From CAIOZA01 sp964464375 (GTDB taxonomy: Bacteria; Bacteroidota; Ignavibacteria; Kapaibacteriales; UBA2268): DNA of 41,095 nucleotides. The notes below the pieces were generated by a model. The model worked only from the letters and a program-made list of their open reading frames with translations. It did not search any database and had not been told where the DNA came from. Where the stretch lies: assembly GCA_964464375.1 (NCBI GenBank), contig CAYXFU010000031.1:1-41095 (forward strand). Reading direction: 5' to 3'. Shown piece after piece: positions 7,885 through 16,129 of this stretch. The stretch's first letter is position 1. Each line of letters starts with the position of its first letter. The translations under genes were made by a program, and so were the position numbers.

Positions 7885-8126
7885 AAAAGTTAGACAGTAA
7901 AAAAATATCTAAGAGGACTGAATTTGAATAACCGCGGGTGAAACTTTACAATGAACAAAGACCAATGAAATAATGATCAATAAATACAGAATTGTCCTCA
8001 CCCTATCCCTCCCCAACAATTGCAGAGCTGAATCAATCTTTGTAAATCAATGAATAGCCACAATATTTTAAACCCGGATTATTCATTGGAAAAAAATAAA
8101 AATTGTTGTAAATCTGCTCCTAGTGT

Positions 8127-8218
8127 GTCATTCCTGCGACCACGAAGTAGCAGCGAAGCTAATGCAGGAATCTTTTTACGCTAAGAAAATAATAGATTCC
8201 CGTATGCACGGGAATGAC
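8127..8218. repeat. GTCATTCC...GGAATGAC palindromic repeat
   Basis: Begins GTCATTCCTGCG and ends CACGGGAATGAC, with inner hairpins (CCTGC...GCAGG and TTCCCGT-atgc-ACGGGAA). This is the common type of intergenic palindrome found in many bacterial genomes; other copies here are at 714, 13265, 13308 and 31846. Confidence 0.8.
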
Positions 8219-8292
8219 AAAACTGAACAGTGTTTTCAAAGCATAGATAACGTTCTAATGCACAATTTGGGTTAAAAAGAAAGATTCACCCT

Positions 8293-8306
8293 CATGCTTA
8301 AGCATG
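8293..8306. repeat. 14-bp perfect palindrome
   Basis: CATGCTT-AAGCATG, flanked by CCCT and GGGG, so the pairing nearly extends to about 20 bp. It lies just beyond the 3' end of alr and could help end that transcript. Confidence 0.5.
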
Positions 8307-8355
8307 GGGTTGATTCAGGTTTTTTTGCTGTATGGTATCAGGATTACCTGCTAGA

Positions 8356-9459
8356 TTAATCAATATATATTCTGGGGACTCGGGCTGATATTGCTGATGT
8401 AACTTCATAAGGGATTGTACTGAGTTTGTCCGAAAGCTCATAAGCAGAAATGAACTCATCGCCCTGCCCGCCGATTAGAACTACTTCATCACCGCATTTG
8501 ATCTCATCATCGCCGATGTCGATCATTGCTACATCCATGCAAATTGTACCGACAAAATTATAACGCTTTCCATTTATAAGGCATTGAGCTTTGTGTGTTA
8601 GCCCTCTCGAGTATCCGTCTCCATAGCCGACTGGAATGGTGGCAATACTTCGCTCTCCATCGGAGATATATTCCAATCCATAACCGACGGTATCACCTTT
8701 GTAGATTCTGCGGACCGAGATTACTTTTGTTTTTAATGTCAAAATGGGTCTGAGATCAATTATCTCTCTAAGATTGGCTGAAGGTGGATAGCCGTAAAGT
8801 GTCATACCTGGTCTTACGAGATTGAATCTTGATTCAGGAAGATTAATGATAGCTCCGGAGTTTGCCGAATGTTTATATTTAAAATCATATCCATTGTCGT
8901 GAAGTGCATCAAGTGTTTGATTGAACAAGCCCAATTGTTCATTAGCATAAGTCATGTTGTTGGTTGAAGTGGCAAAGTGAGTACAAATACCTTCGATTTC
9001 AAGATTTTTTAATGATTCTGCTCTTTTCATGAAGTCCAGTGCCATAGAAGGACGCAGACCTTCGCGGTTCATGCCTGTATCGATGAATAGATGACCTTTA
9101 GCCTGCTTGCCGGTTGATGTTGCCTCTTCTGACAGAGCTTCTGCAAACTCAAAAGAGTAAATAACGGGAGTGAGATCATAGTCAACACAAAGCTTTGCAT
9201 TGCCATTAGTTTCAGGGACGAGAACAATTATTTTCTGAGTAAAGCCGTTCTCCCTGAGTACGATTCCTTCATCAGCATAGGCAACGCCAAAAAAATTAAT
9301 TCCGAGTTTGGTGAGCTCACTTGCAATGCCAATCATACCGTGGCCATAAGCATTAGCTTTGATAACAGCTACGATATCGGCTTCACCTGCGATAGATCTT
9401 ATTCGGGCGACGTTATGAGCCAAAGATTGTGATGATATAACGGCGATTGTATGCCGCAT
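8356..9459 (-). CDS. alr: Alanine racemase
   Basis: PLP enzyme converting L- to D-alanine for peptidoglycan. 367 residues, standard length. The PLP lysine is K34 in VAVIKANAYGHG; the opposing catalytic tyrosine is Y279 in IPVGYGDGYSR; the C-terminal domain carries NFVGTICMDVAMIDIGDDE, with the cysteine-methionine-aspartate trio typical of the family. FIDTGMNREGLRP and NSGAIINLPESRFNLVRPG are also conserved segments. Start ATG at 9457-9459 is preceded by GGGGGG four bases upstream, a strong ribosome binding site. The gene is divergent from the PD40/OmpA lipoprotein gene and ends in a repeat-rich gap. Confidence 0.96.
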   Translation of the reverse strand: MRHTIAVISSQSLAHNVARIRSIAGEADIVAVIKANAYGHGMIGIASELTKLGINFFGVAYADEGIVLRENGFTQKIIVLVPETNGNAKLCVDYDLTPVIYSFEFAEALSEEATSTGKQAKGHLFIDTGMNREGLRPSMALDFMKRAESLKNLEIEGICTHFATSTNNMTYANEQLGLFNQTLDALHDNGYDFKYKHSANSGAIINLPESRFNLVRPGMTLYGYPPSANLREIIDLRPILTLKTKVISVRRIYKGDTVGYGLEYISDGERSIATIPVGYGDGYSRGLTHKAQCLINGKRYNFVGTICMDVAMIDIGDDEIKCGDEVVLIGGQGDEFISAYELSDKLSTIPYEVTSAISARVPRIYID

Positions 9460-9566
9460 TTTCCCCCCGGAAAATAATTATTTTCATTAACTGCAATTAC
9501 AAAATTATAAAACTACAACAAGATTTCTTAATTTAGTTGATATTTTTAATTACCGGACACGAAATA

Positions 9567-11339
9567 ATGAGTATCAAGCACATAGTTGGCTCAATGGTAA
9601 TGGCTTCAATTCTAGCTTTTGGGGCAATGATTCAATCTTGCTCTTCTTCTCGCTGTACAGAAAAGCCAGAAGGTGGCAATTTGGGTATGAGAATTAATTC
9701 CACAATGAATGACTTTATACCGAGGATATTCGATAAAACTCTATATTTCTCGACTAACAGAAATGGTGAAAGAGAAGATATTTATACTTCTGCAATCCGC
9801 CATGCAGACGAGAATGATATTAATCTGGCAACGGCAGTAAAAGATGATAAACTTCCTTTCAAAGGATTTTATAACTTTGGTTCTCCTACATTCTTCAAAG
9901 ATACTGCAAACAATAGGTTGGAACTGTATTTTGCCGCTTCCGATCCGGTTAAAAAAACTAACATTGACTTATTTTACTCTGTTAATCAGAACGGTGAATG
10001 GAGCAAACCCGAGAGCATGGGTGAGAGTGTAAATACATTGTCTTATGAATCGCATCCATATATTTCATCCGATGGAACGTATCTTGTTTTTACCTCGGAC
10101 AGAGAGGGCGGGAAGGGGGAAACGGATTTATACGTAACTTTTCGCTCAAATAATGGTGACTGGACGAAAGCAATTAATCTTGGAAAAGGAATAAATACAA
10201 AATATTCCGAGATGACTCCGTTCATTGCTGAAACAGGTGACCTGTACTATACTTCCAAATCTTATGCCGAAGGTGCTAATTATGACATTATGAAAGCGGA
10301 GCATCTGGACAAAGGTCAGTGGAAATCACCGAAAGTTATGCCTGCACCATATAATTCAGAATATAATGAAATTAGTCCTGTAATCTATAATGGCAGAATG
10401 TACTTTGCATCAGATAAACCAGGCGGTTGCGGTGGTTACGATCTATTTTCAGTGCCAATATGTGCACCTGTCCTACTCGAAGGAAAAGTTATAACAGGAG
10501 ATCTTCAGATCAAACCGGAAGGAACAGTTGAGATAATTAATCAGGATAGCTCTGTTATCACAAAGACGATGGTAGCATCGGACGGTACTTTCAAACTTGA
10601 AAATATTGTTCCATATAACACATACACAATCAATTATCAGAATGAATGCCTTAAGGAATTCAAAGCAAACCAGCAGTTCACTGCAACCTGCTCGGACACG
10701 AGCGTCATTAAGTTTGTAACAAATTTCAATTTACCCGAAAATTTGCAGGTTTTCACAACCGAGAAATACAGAGTACCGTTTTTTGTTTCGGGATATTACT
10801 ATCCAAATACCACTACCAATCTTGCTACACTGAGAAACAGATTCCAGTATGGTTTACTAGGGAACAATGATACAACAAGATATATAGAGAATCCCGGAAA
10901 CGAGTATGATGAGTATGCCGACAGTGTAGATAAGGCTCTGAATGAAGCGACCGAGTTCATACTCAAACGACTGAGCTTCCTCAGTACGAGCTGCACTGAC
11001 GGAAAGGAAAGACTTTCTGTTAAGATTACCGGTTTTGCTGATCCCAGGCCGCTCTCTGAGCTGGCAAAGTATGACGGAATGGACATCGACGATGATGCCA
11101 CAAAAGTGCATGTTACAAGGGGACAACAAATGACAAATGAGTTACTATCATCTTTAAGAGCATATTATACTGCCAGATTTATTCAGGTATATCTTAGCAA
11201 ATACAAGAGCTACAACGAGAACACAAGCCGAATCAAGTGGATTATCTCGGGTGAGGGCGTCGATGAAACTAACGCTCTGCCGAATGAATTCCGCCGTAAA
11301 GTGAAAATTGATATAGGTGTTATAGTTGATGAAAGCTAG
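9567..11339 (+). CDS. Outer-membrane lipoprotein with PD40 propeller and OmpA-like C-terminus
   Basis: 590 residues from the ATG at 9567; an upstream TTG at 9537 would add ten residues before the signal peptide and is less likely. The lipobox is MIQSC with Cys25. Residues 50-290 contain repeated propeller strands of the PD40/TolB-like type (YESHPYISSDGTYLVFTSDR, then ETDLYVTFRSNNGDW and GGYDLFSVP). A CarboxypepD_reg-like segment follows (LEGKVITGDLQIKPEGTVEI). The C-terminal 150 residues have an OmpA-like layout (VKITGFADPRPLSELAKY, later GEGVDETNALPNEFRRKVKI), with an insertion compared with the classical domain. Proteins of this build in Bacteroidetes are often peptidoglycan-tethered outer-membrane proteins, some related to T9SS component PorE. 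Without other T9SS core genes nearby I do not assign it further. Confidence 0.8.
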   Translation: MSIKHIVGSMVMASILAFGAMIQSCSSSRCTEKPEGGNLGMRINSTMNDFIPRIFDKTLYFSTNRNGEREDIYTSAIRHADENDINLATAVKDDKLPFKGFYNFGSPTFFKDTANNRLELYFAASDPVKKTNIDLFYSVNQNGEWSKPESMGESVNTLSYESHPYISSDGTYLVFTSDREGGKGETDLYVTFRSNNGDWTKAINLGKGINTKYSEMTPFIAETGDLYYTSKSYAEGANYDIMKAEHLDKGQWKSPKVMPAPYNSEYNEISPVIYNGRMYFASDKPGGCGGYDLFSVPICAPVLLEGKVITGDLQIKPEGTVEIINQDSSVITKTMVASDGTFKLENIVPYNTYTINYQNECLKEFKANQQFTATCSDTSVIKFVTNFNLPENLQVFTTEKYRVPFFVSGYYYPNTTTNLATLRNRFQYGLLGNNDTTRYIENPGNEYDEYADSVDKALNEATEFILKRLSFLSTSCTDGKERLSVKITGFADPRPLSELAKYDGMDIDDDATKVHVTRGQQMTNELLSSLRAYYTARFIQVYLSKYKSYNENTSRIKWIISGEGVDETNALPNEFRRKVKIDIGVIVDES

Positions 11340-11399
11340 TTTGTGTATGATCGAATTAGGATTCGATAATAAAAATTAGATTAATGAATCAGGAAATAA

Positions 11400-12611
11400 A
11401 TGTTAGCATATAAACAGGCAGTTGAGAAGGTATTTGAGCAGATATCCTTTTTGCCGAAGCTCACAGAACAAGTAAATATAGCCGATTCCATTGGCAGGGT
11501 ATTAGCTGATGATATTATATCGGATGTAAACTTACCTCCATTTAATAGTTCAGCCATGGATGGATACACTGTAAGATTTCATCCTGAAATTCGGAAGTGG
11601 AATGTCATTGGTGAACTCTCAGCAGGAAATTTCAAGGATTTTGAAATTGATTTTGATAATACTGTCAGCATTATGACAGGTGCTAAGTTGCCGGACGGAG
11701 CAGACACAATTATACCTGTTGAGGACTGCGTTATAACTGAGTCTTCAATTGCATTACAGAAAGATTACTTACTGAAATCAGGAAGACATATCCGATTACA
11801 AGGTGAAGATCTTCTAAAAGATACTATTGCAATTTCTGCAGGAACCTTATTAAAATCCAGCAACATAAGTTTGGCTGCAGCTTGTGGTAAATCAAAAATT
11901 TCTGTGTTCTCTAAATTAAATATTGGTGTTTTTGCCACTGGGGACGAACTTGTGTCAGTCAACTCCATACCTGCTAATGACCAGATTCGCTCATCTAATC
12001 TCGCTACTATTATAGCTTCAATAAAAGAAATAAATATGGAAAGTACCGATTTCGGTATCATTCATGATAAAATGGACTTAATCGAAGAAAAGCTAATTCA
12101 AGCGTTGAGTTCCGATATTGACATTCTAATAACAACCGGCGGTGTTTCTGTTGGAAAGTATGATTTCATGCAGGAAGCATTAAAATCAATCGGTGCAGAA
12201 ATTCAGTTCTGGAAGGTTAATATAAAGCCGGGAAAACCGTTCCTATTCAGTACTTACAAGATTAGAAACAAAATTGTACCCATATTCAGTCTTCCAGGGA
12301 ATCCTCTGTCATGTTTTGTTAATTTTCAATTGTTTGTTAAAGAGACTCTTTTGATGCATTATGGTATCAAAAATACAAACCATTTCTCAGCTAAACTGAA
12401 ATCAAATGTACGAAAGGGCGATAACAGACTGCATTTTATTATGGCAAAATCATACTCTAATCATGAACTTGGGTGCTTCGAGGTTGAAAATGCAGGTTCG
12501 CAGTCATCAGGATCTATGTCAACCTTGAGTCAGTCAGATTGTATGTTTCTGTTCCCTGAGAATTTAACAGTGTTAACTATAGGAGATTGGGTAGAGTGTA
12601 TAAGGATATAA
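11400..12611 (+). CDS. moeA: Molybdopterin molybdenumtransferase
   Basis: Inserts molybdate into adenylylated molybdopterin, making active molybdenum cofactor. 403 residues, as expected for MoeA. Seen: PPFNSSAMDGYTVR near residue 51 (domain I-III hinge), IMTGAKLPDGADTIIPVED, NIGVFATGDELV, the MPT-binding ITTGGVSVGKYDFMQEAL around residue 247, KVNIKPGKPFLF and SLPGNPLSCFVNF around residue 299. AGGA at 11391 precedes the ATG. Its end overlaps the start of mobA, so both are on one mRNA. This supports a working molybdenum enzyme in the cell; the one in the window is the hydroxylase at 784-3568. Confidence 0.95.
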   Translation: MLAYKQAVEKVFEQISFLPKLTEQVNIADSIGRVLADDIISDVNLPPFNSSAMDGYTVRFHPEIRKWNVIGELSAGNFKDFEIDFDNTVSIMTGAKLPDGADTIIPVEDCVITESSIALQKDYLLKSGRHIRLQGEDLLKDTIAISAGTLLKSSNISLAAACGKSKISVFSKLNIGVFATGDELVSVNSIPANDQIRSSNLATIIASIKEINMESTDFGIIHDKMDLIEEKLIQALSSDIDILITTGGVSVGKYDFMQEALKSIGAEIQFWKVNIKPGKPFLFSTYKIRNKIVPIFSLPGNPLSCFVNFQLFVKETLLMHYGIKNTNHFSAKLKSNVRKGDNRLHFIMAKSYSNHELGCFEVENAGSQSSGSMSTLSQSDCMFLFPENLTVLTIGDWVECIRI

Positions 12612-13231
12612 CCGGAATCATTCTCTCCGGAGGGAAAAGCATACGGATGGGAGAAAATAAGTCCTTTATGAAGATTGGTGAAATGACTGCCATAGAGAGT
12701 GTTGCTGACTTGATGAAGTCCATCTTCTGTGAAGTTATCATTATAACAAATGAACCGGATTTATATGAATTCCTTAATCTAAAAACATATTCCGATTTTT
12801 ATAGGAATATTGGACCGATAGCAGGCATTCATTCGGGTTTGATGAATAGTACCACTGAAAAGAATTTTGTTATTTCATGCGATATTCCGTTTATGAATGC
12901 TAAAATGATAAAGAGTATTATTGAGTACAAATCTGATGCACTCTGTAGTGTACCAAGAGCAGATGGCTTCCTGCAACAGCTTTGTGCTGTTTACAGCAAA
13001 TCATTGATTCCAGTCATTGAACACATCATTAATGAAGATAATATCGATGAAAGCAGAGATTCGTCACAATTAAAAAGGAAATGCAAGATTCACAACTTAA
13101 TCAATTCAGTTCCTTCAACAATCATTGAGAACATCGAATCACTCGATGGATATCATAAAAATATTTTTCTCAATATGAACAAACCCGAAGATTACACACT
13201 AATTAAGACCATCCTAAATGATCCTTTATAA
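12596..13231 (+). CDS. mobA: Molybdenum cofactor nucleotidyltransferase (MobA type)
   Basis: Adds a nucleotide (GMP in classical MobA) to molybdenum cofactor. 211 residues from a GTG at 12596, chosen because AGGAG at 12581-12585 is ten bases upstream; a TTG at 12587 in frame is too close to that box. Signatures: GIILSGGKSIRMGENKSF (nucleotide-binding loop with R17 and K22), NIGPIAGIHSGL and SCDIPFMN with the metal-binding Asp. The LSGG form is nearer to MobA (GTP) than to MocA (CTP, usually with AAG). That is notable because hydroxylases of the IorAB class generally use the cytosine dinucleotide. The start overlaps the end of moeA. Confidence 0.88.
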   Translation: MYKDITGIILSGGKSIRMGENKSFMKIGEMTAIESVADLMKSIFCEVIIITNEPDLYEFLNLKTYSDFYRNIGPIAGIHSGLMNSTTEKNFVISCDIPFMNAKMIKSIIEYKSDALCSVPRADGFLQQLCAVYSKSLIPVIEHIINEDNIDESRDSSQLKRKCKIHNLINSVPSTIIENIESLDGYHKNIFLNMNKPEDYTLIKTILNDPL

Positions 13232-13264
13232 ATAAAGGAGGGTTCTAATAATTCAACTTTTTTT

Positions 13265-13461
13265 GTCATACCTGCGAATGTTGCTGTGTGAAAAGTCTGA
13301 TTTACAGGTCATTCCGAGGGAGCGAAGCGACCGTGAGTTCCGAAGGACTGCGAAGCGCATCCAGACGGTTTTGCAAGTGAATACAAATACATGGATTCCT
13401 CACTTCGTTCGGAATGACTTTTTAAATAGACTTTTCGCACAGTCTCATGCATGGTAATGAC
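13265..13461. repeat. Outer palindromic repeat, split by a second copy
   Basis: Begins GTCATACCTGCG and ends CATGGTAATGAC. The arms CTGTGTGAAAAGTCT (13284-13298) and AGACTTTTCGCACAG (13428-13442) are reverse complements with one mismatch, but 129 bp of other sequence lies between them, containing another complete repeat. Confidence 0.8.
13308..13418. repeat. Inner palindromic repeat inserted in the outer one
   Basis: Begins GTCATTCCGAGGGAGCGAAG and ends CACTTCGTTCGGAATGAC, the common GTCATTCC...GGAATGAC repeat. It sits between the two arms of the outer repeat. Confidence 0.8.
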
Positions 13462-13613
13462 AAAAAAATTCTATGTTTCACAAGAATGGATAAAGTCTGA
13501 TGCAGAATTTAGGATTATCTTATCAATGTTGAACAATATTCCTTTTATTATTTTGAAATTGTAAAAAAATATTATAATTTAATCAATTATTAATTTACTT
13601 ATTTTGAGGTCAA

Positions 13614-14306
13614 ATGAAAAACTACATCAAATTATTCTCTTTTGCTGCATTTACTCTATGTTTGGTTGCTTTATTGACTACCGGTTGCGGCTCCAAAAAG
13701 GAATCAGTACCCGAGTCAAAACCTGAAGCGGCTCAGGAAGTAGTTAAGCAAGCTGCAAATAAAATGTACAAATTCAAATCTGCGATTATTTATTATGATG
13801 CAGATCTTATGGGAATGGTACAGACCCAGACTTTCTTTGTAGATAATTATGGTGAGAAGGAAGCCAGATACAGCTTGATGAAAATCACTATGATGGGTGA
13901 AACTATAGAAACCGAGGATGTGGAAATCAATGCTGATGGTTTCGTTACTAAATTTGACATGAAAAAGAAGACAGGAACAAAGAGAAAATCATACGGAAGT
14001 ATCAGTGGGGGACAATCCGGAGTGCCCGATGCGAGTTCCCTCTCAAAGAAGATGATTGATGAATATAAGTTCAAGGAATTAGGCGAAAAAGAAATTTTGG
14101 GCAAGAAGTGCAAAGGCTACACAATGGTCTTCAACGAAATGAAGGTTGAAGCTTGGAGCTGGGAAAATGTTCCGATTCTTATGAATATGCTCGACAAGAA
14201 TGGGAAACAATTTATCACAATCAAAGCTACTAAAATCGAAACTGATGTGGCTGTACCAGCCGATAAATTCACAGTTCCTGCGGGTGTTGTAATAAAAGAC
14301 AACTAA
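13614..14306 (+). CDS. Lipoprotein of unknown function (DUF4412-like)
   Basis: 230 residues with a lipoprotein signal (LLTTGC, Cys25), then a charged linker KKESVPESKPEAAQE. The body has alternating strands: YKFKSAIIYYDADLMGMVQT, a basic middle part (MKKKTGTKRKSYG), LGEKEILGKKCKGYTMVFNE and IKATKIETDVAVPADKFTVP. The phrase 'ExxILGKKCKGY' followed by an xVPxxxFxxP end is seen in periplasmic proteins of the DUF4412/LolA-like fold, which suggests lipid or lipoprotein binding, though I cannot prove membership. GAGG precedes the ATG. A strong terminator follows, so this is probably a single-gene unit. Confidence 0.72.
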   Translation: MKNYIKLFSFAAFTLCLVALLTTGCGSKKESVPESKPEAAQEVVKQAANKMYKFKSAIIYYDADLMGMVQTQTFFVDNYGEKEARYSLMKITMMGETIETEDVEINADGFVTKFDMKKKTGTKRKSYGSISGGQSGVPDASSLSKKMIDEYKFKELGEKEILGKKCKGYTMVFNEMKVEAWSWENVPILMNMLDKNGKQFITIKATKIETDVAVPADKFTVPAGVVIKDN

Positions 14307-14329
14307 TTGCTTTTTCTGAATATTTTTAA

Positions 14330-14372
14330 CCACTCCATATAATCTGACTTGTATATGGAGTGGTTTTTATTT
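14330..14372 (+). terminator. Rho-independent terminator
   Basis: Stem CCACTCCATAT (14330-14340) with ATATGGAGTGG (14353-14363), 12-nt loop, then TTTTTATTT. It ends the lipoprotein gene transcript. Confidence 0.9.
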
Positions 14373-14400
14373 AATTTTAGGATTATCAAGGAGTAAAAAT

Positions 14401-14799
14401 ATGACAGAATCAATATTGGTTTCGGCAATTCTTCCCGCAACGGCAGAGCAGCTCTATACTGCATGGCTCGATTCGGCAGAACACAGTGCATTCACCGGTG
14501 GCAACACGGCAGTAATCGATCCGGCTGAAGACGGCTTATTCACAGCTTGGGACGGCTATATCTCAGGCAAAACTTTGATTCTTGAACCATTCAAAAGAAT
14601 TCTGCAATTATGGAGAACGACAGATTTTCCTGAGGGTGCTGATAACTCTTGTATAGAAGTAAGCTTTGAAGAGGCAAAAGGCGGCACGAAGATTTCAATA
14701 AAACACGATCTGATCCCCAAAGGTCAGGGAGATTCCTACCGTCAGGGTTGGATAGACTTCTACTTCGAGCCAATGAAAGAGTATTTTGGGAAGAAGTAA
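14401..14799 (+). CDS. SRPBCC-fold protein, AHSA1-like
   Basis: 132 residues of the START/SRPBCC ligand-binding fold, subgroup similar to the C-terminal domain of Hsp90 ATPase activator AHSA1. Typical features: VSAILPATAEQLYTAWLDS at the start, EHSAFTGGNTAVIDPAEDG, FTAWDGYISGKTLILEPF, ILQLWRTTDFPEG, TKISIKHDLIP and a closing helix QGWIDFYFEPMKEYF. Bacterial members are small cytoplasmic proteins of mostly unknown ligand. AAGGAG lies seven bases before the ATG. It stands between two terminator/AT-rich gaps and no partner is evident. Confidence 0.88.
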   Translation: MTESILVSAILPATAEQLYTAWLDSAEHSAFTGGNTAVIDPAEDGLFTAWDGYISGKTLILEPFKRILQLWRTTDFPEGADNSCIEVSFEEAKGGTKISIKHDLIPKGQGDSYRQGWIDFYFEPMKEYFGKK

Positions 14800-14834
14800 G
14801 AAAAAATAAATATTAATACATTTGAAAGTAGAAC

Positions 14835-15983
14835 ATGAGGAAATTTGTTGTTTGTCAAAATTGCTTTTTAATTTTTATATCACTATTATTTGTTCAGTCT
14901 TGCGGCTCGGATTCATACACATTCAGAGCGACAAAATTAACTTTGAAAAAGGAAGATAAGGACAGGTTGCTTGATAGCGTCAGAATTGTCAAGGTTATTG
15001 ACCGAAGACCAACAAAGGATTCGATTATCGGCTTTGCGCGAACCGGATCATTTGATAAAAGAGTACCATTGATCATCGACAGACCGCTGACCGGTTACCT
15101 CAAAGAGTCCTTCAATTCAATGATCAGCAAGAATCCTGATGCCACGGGATCTGTCGGGGTAACTATTTACGTCGATAAATTCGAATCCGGGATTAATGAA
15201 TCAGTATTTTCTAATAACATTTATCACAGATATTCTTATTTATTTGACTTTCCTATCGATTCAAACAGAACGAGAAGCGTCCGGATAATTGATTCGTTAA
15301 GTTTGAAATCCACCAGTTTTGACAATGACCGTATTTCATGGGTGATTAAGGATGGAATTAAAAAATCATCAAGGGAGTTTATTGATTATTATAAAGAAAA
15401 TAAATATTCATTATCGTATCCTTACATATCGTCAACTGCAACACCCGGAGAATCAAACACTTCTAATGGAGCATTAATTGATAGCATAAATCATCCTAAA
15501 AAGCAGGAAGGTAAGAGTAAAGCCGGAATGAATTTCAGCTATTACAGGGGTAGCAATATTGATGTGGGTTTCAGAGCAGAGTATTTACAGATGTCGCTGA
15601 AGGATAGTTCTCGTTTAGAAATGGGTATTGGCTCAGGGCTCACTGTGTTTAGTGTCAAACCAAATGAAAAGTATTCATCCGGCACCTATTGGGAATCTAA
15701 TTCTGGGCTATTGTTTAGATATAATATGTCCGACAGCATAAATACTGCTTTTATCGGAGGTGGATTTAAACTATCCGCTGGTACTGAAACAATAAAAGGT
15801 TATGCCGGCACAGGTGATATGCATATCTTCTTTGGTCCAACTTTTGAGGAATTTGTAGGCATTTATCTTTTCAAGCCAATAGCAATCTCAATTGGTTCTT
15901 ATCAGTTGATTCACTGGGGCTCAGAAATATTACCTAATGATGTGGGATTCTTTGTATCATTAAGTATAACAGGGATTTATTAG
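14835..15983 (+). CDS. Putative lipoprotein of unknown function, possible C-terminal barrel
   Basis: 382 residues. A lipobox-like FVQSC gives Cys23. Residues 30-130 resemble the YajG-like layout of small lipoproteins (VRIVKVIDRRPTKDSIIGFA, then a basic stretch and VTIYVDKFESG). After a linker near residue 210, residues 225-382 have alternating polar/hydrophobic strands with many aromatics (FRAEYLQMSLKDS, YWESNSGLLFRYNMSD, AFIGGGFKLSAG, GIYLFKPIAISIGSYQLIHW), as expected of an outer-membrane beta-barrel or a lipid-facing sheet. I do not recognise the whole. It may be a fusion of a lipoprotein head and a barrel. Confidence 0.6.
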   Translation: MRKFVVCQNCFLIFISLLFVQSCGSDSYTFRATKLTLKKEDKDRLLDSVRIVKVIDRRPTKDSIIGFARTGSFDKRVPLIIDRPLTGYLKESFNSMISKNPDATGSVGVTIYVDKFESGINESVFSNNIYHRYSYLFDFPIDSNRTRSVRIIDSLSLKSTSFDNDRISWVIKDGIKKSSREFIDYYKENKYSLSYPYISSTATPGESNTSNGALIDSINHPKKQEGKSKAGMNFSYYRGSNIDVGFRAEYLQMSLKDSSRLEMGIGSGLTVFSVKPNEKYSSGTYWESNSGLLFRYNMSDSINTAFIGGGFKLSAGTETIKGYAGTGDMHIFFGPTFEEFVGIYLFKPIAISIGSYQLIHWGSEILPNDVGFFVSLSITGIY

Positions 15984-16129
15984 AACTAATTCATTTCTCA
16001 AATTGGCTCAAGGGATTTCTGCAATTTATTGCCCCAAATACAATTTTTAGTGCTTAGAATGTTAGTTCTTACTATAAAATAGAGATAATTTGTAAGCTGT
16101 GTAATCTCGAAAATTAATTAAGGGTAAAC

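Larger units (their letters stand above)
7788..8355. other. 568-bp repeat-rich intergenic region
   Basis: No gene seen. It holds, in order: a 33-nt hairpin repeat (7800-7832), a GTAAGGGCGG...TGCCCCCC half-palindrome (7858-7884), the string CCCCAAAAGTTAGACA that resembles IS3-family ends (7880-7895), a partial GAATAACCGCGGGTG element (7930-7944), a GTCATTCC...GGAATGAC repeat (8127-8218) and a CATGCTTAAGCATG palindrome (8293-8306). It separates gcvT and alr, which converge. Confidence 0.75.
13232..13613. other. 382-bp intergenic region with nested palindromic repeat
   Basis: No gene seen. 13265-13461 is a compound repeat (next entries). 13462-13613 is AT-rich DNA leading to the lipoprotein gene and contains AATATTATAATTTAATCAAT-like sequence, with GAGG directly before the start codon. 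Confidence 0.75.

Noticed and set aside
7788..8355. CRISPR array
   Set aside because: The repeated motifs differ from each other, are palindromic, and are not spaced regularly; no cas gene is present.
9567..11339. Assignment as a specific T9SS component such as PorE
   Set aside because: The PD40/OmpA layout is shared by many lipoproteins and no other T9SS core gene is nearby.
13263..13457. 64-codon open frame
   Set aside because: It lies entirely in the nested palindromic repeat and has no ribosome binding site or protein similarity that I can see; it is open by chance.
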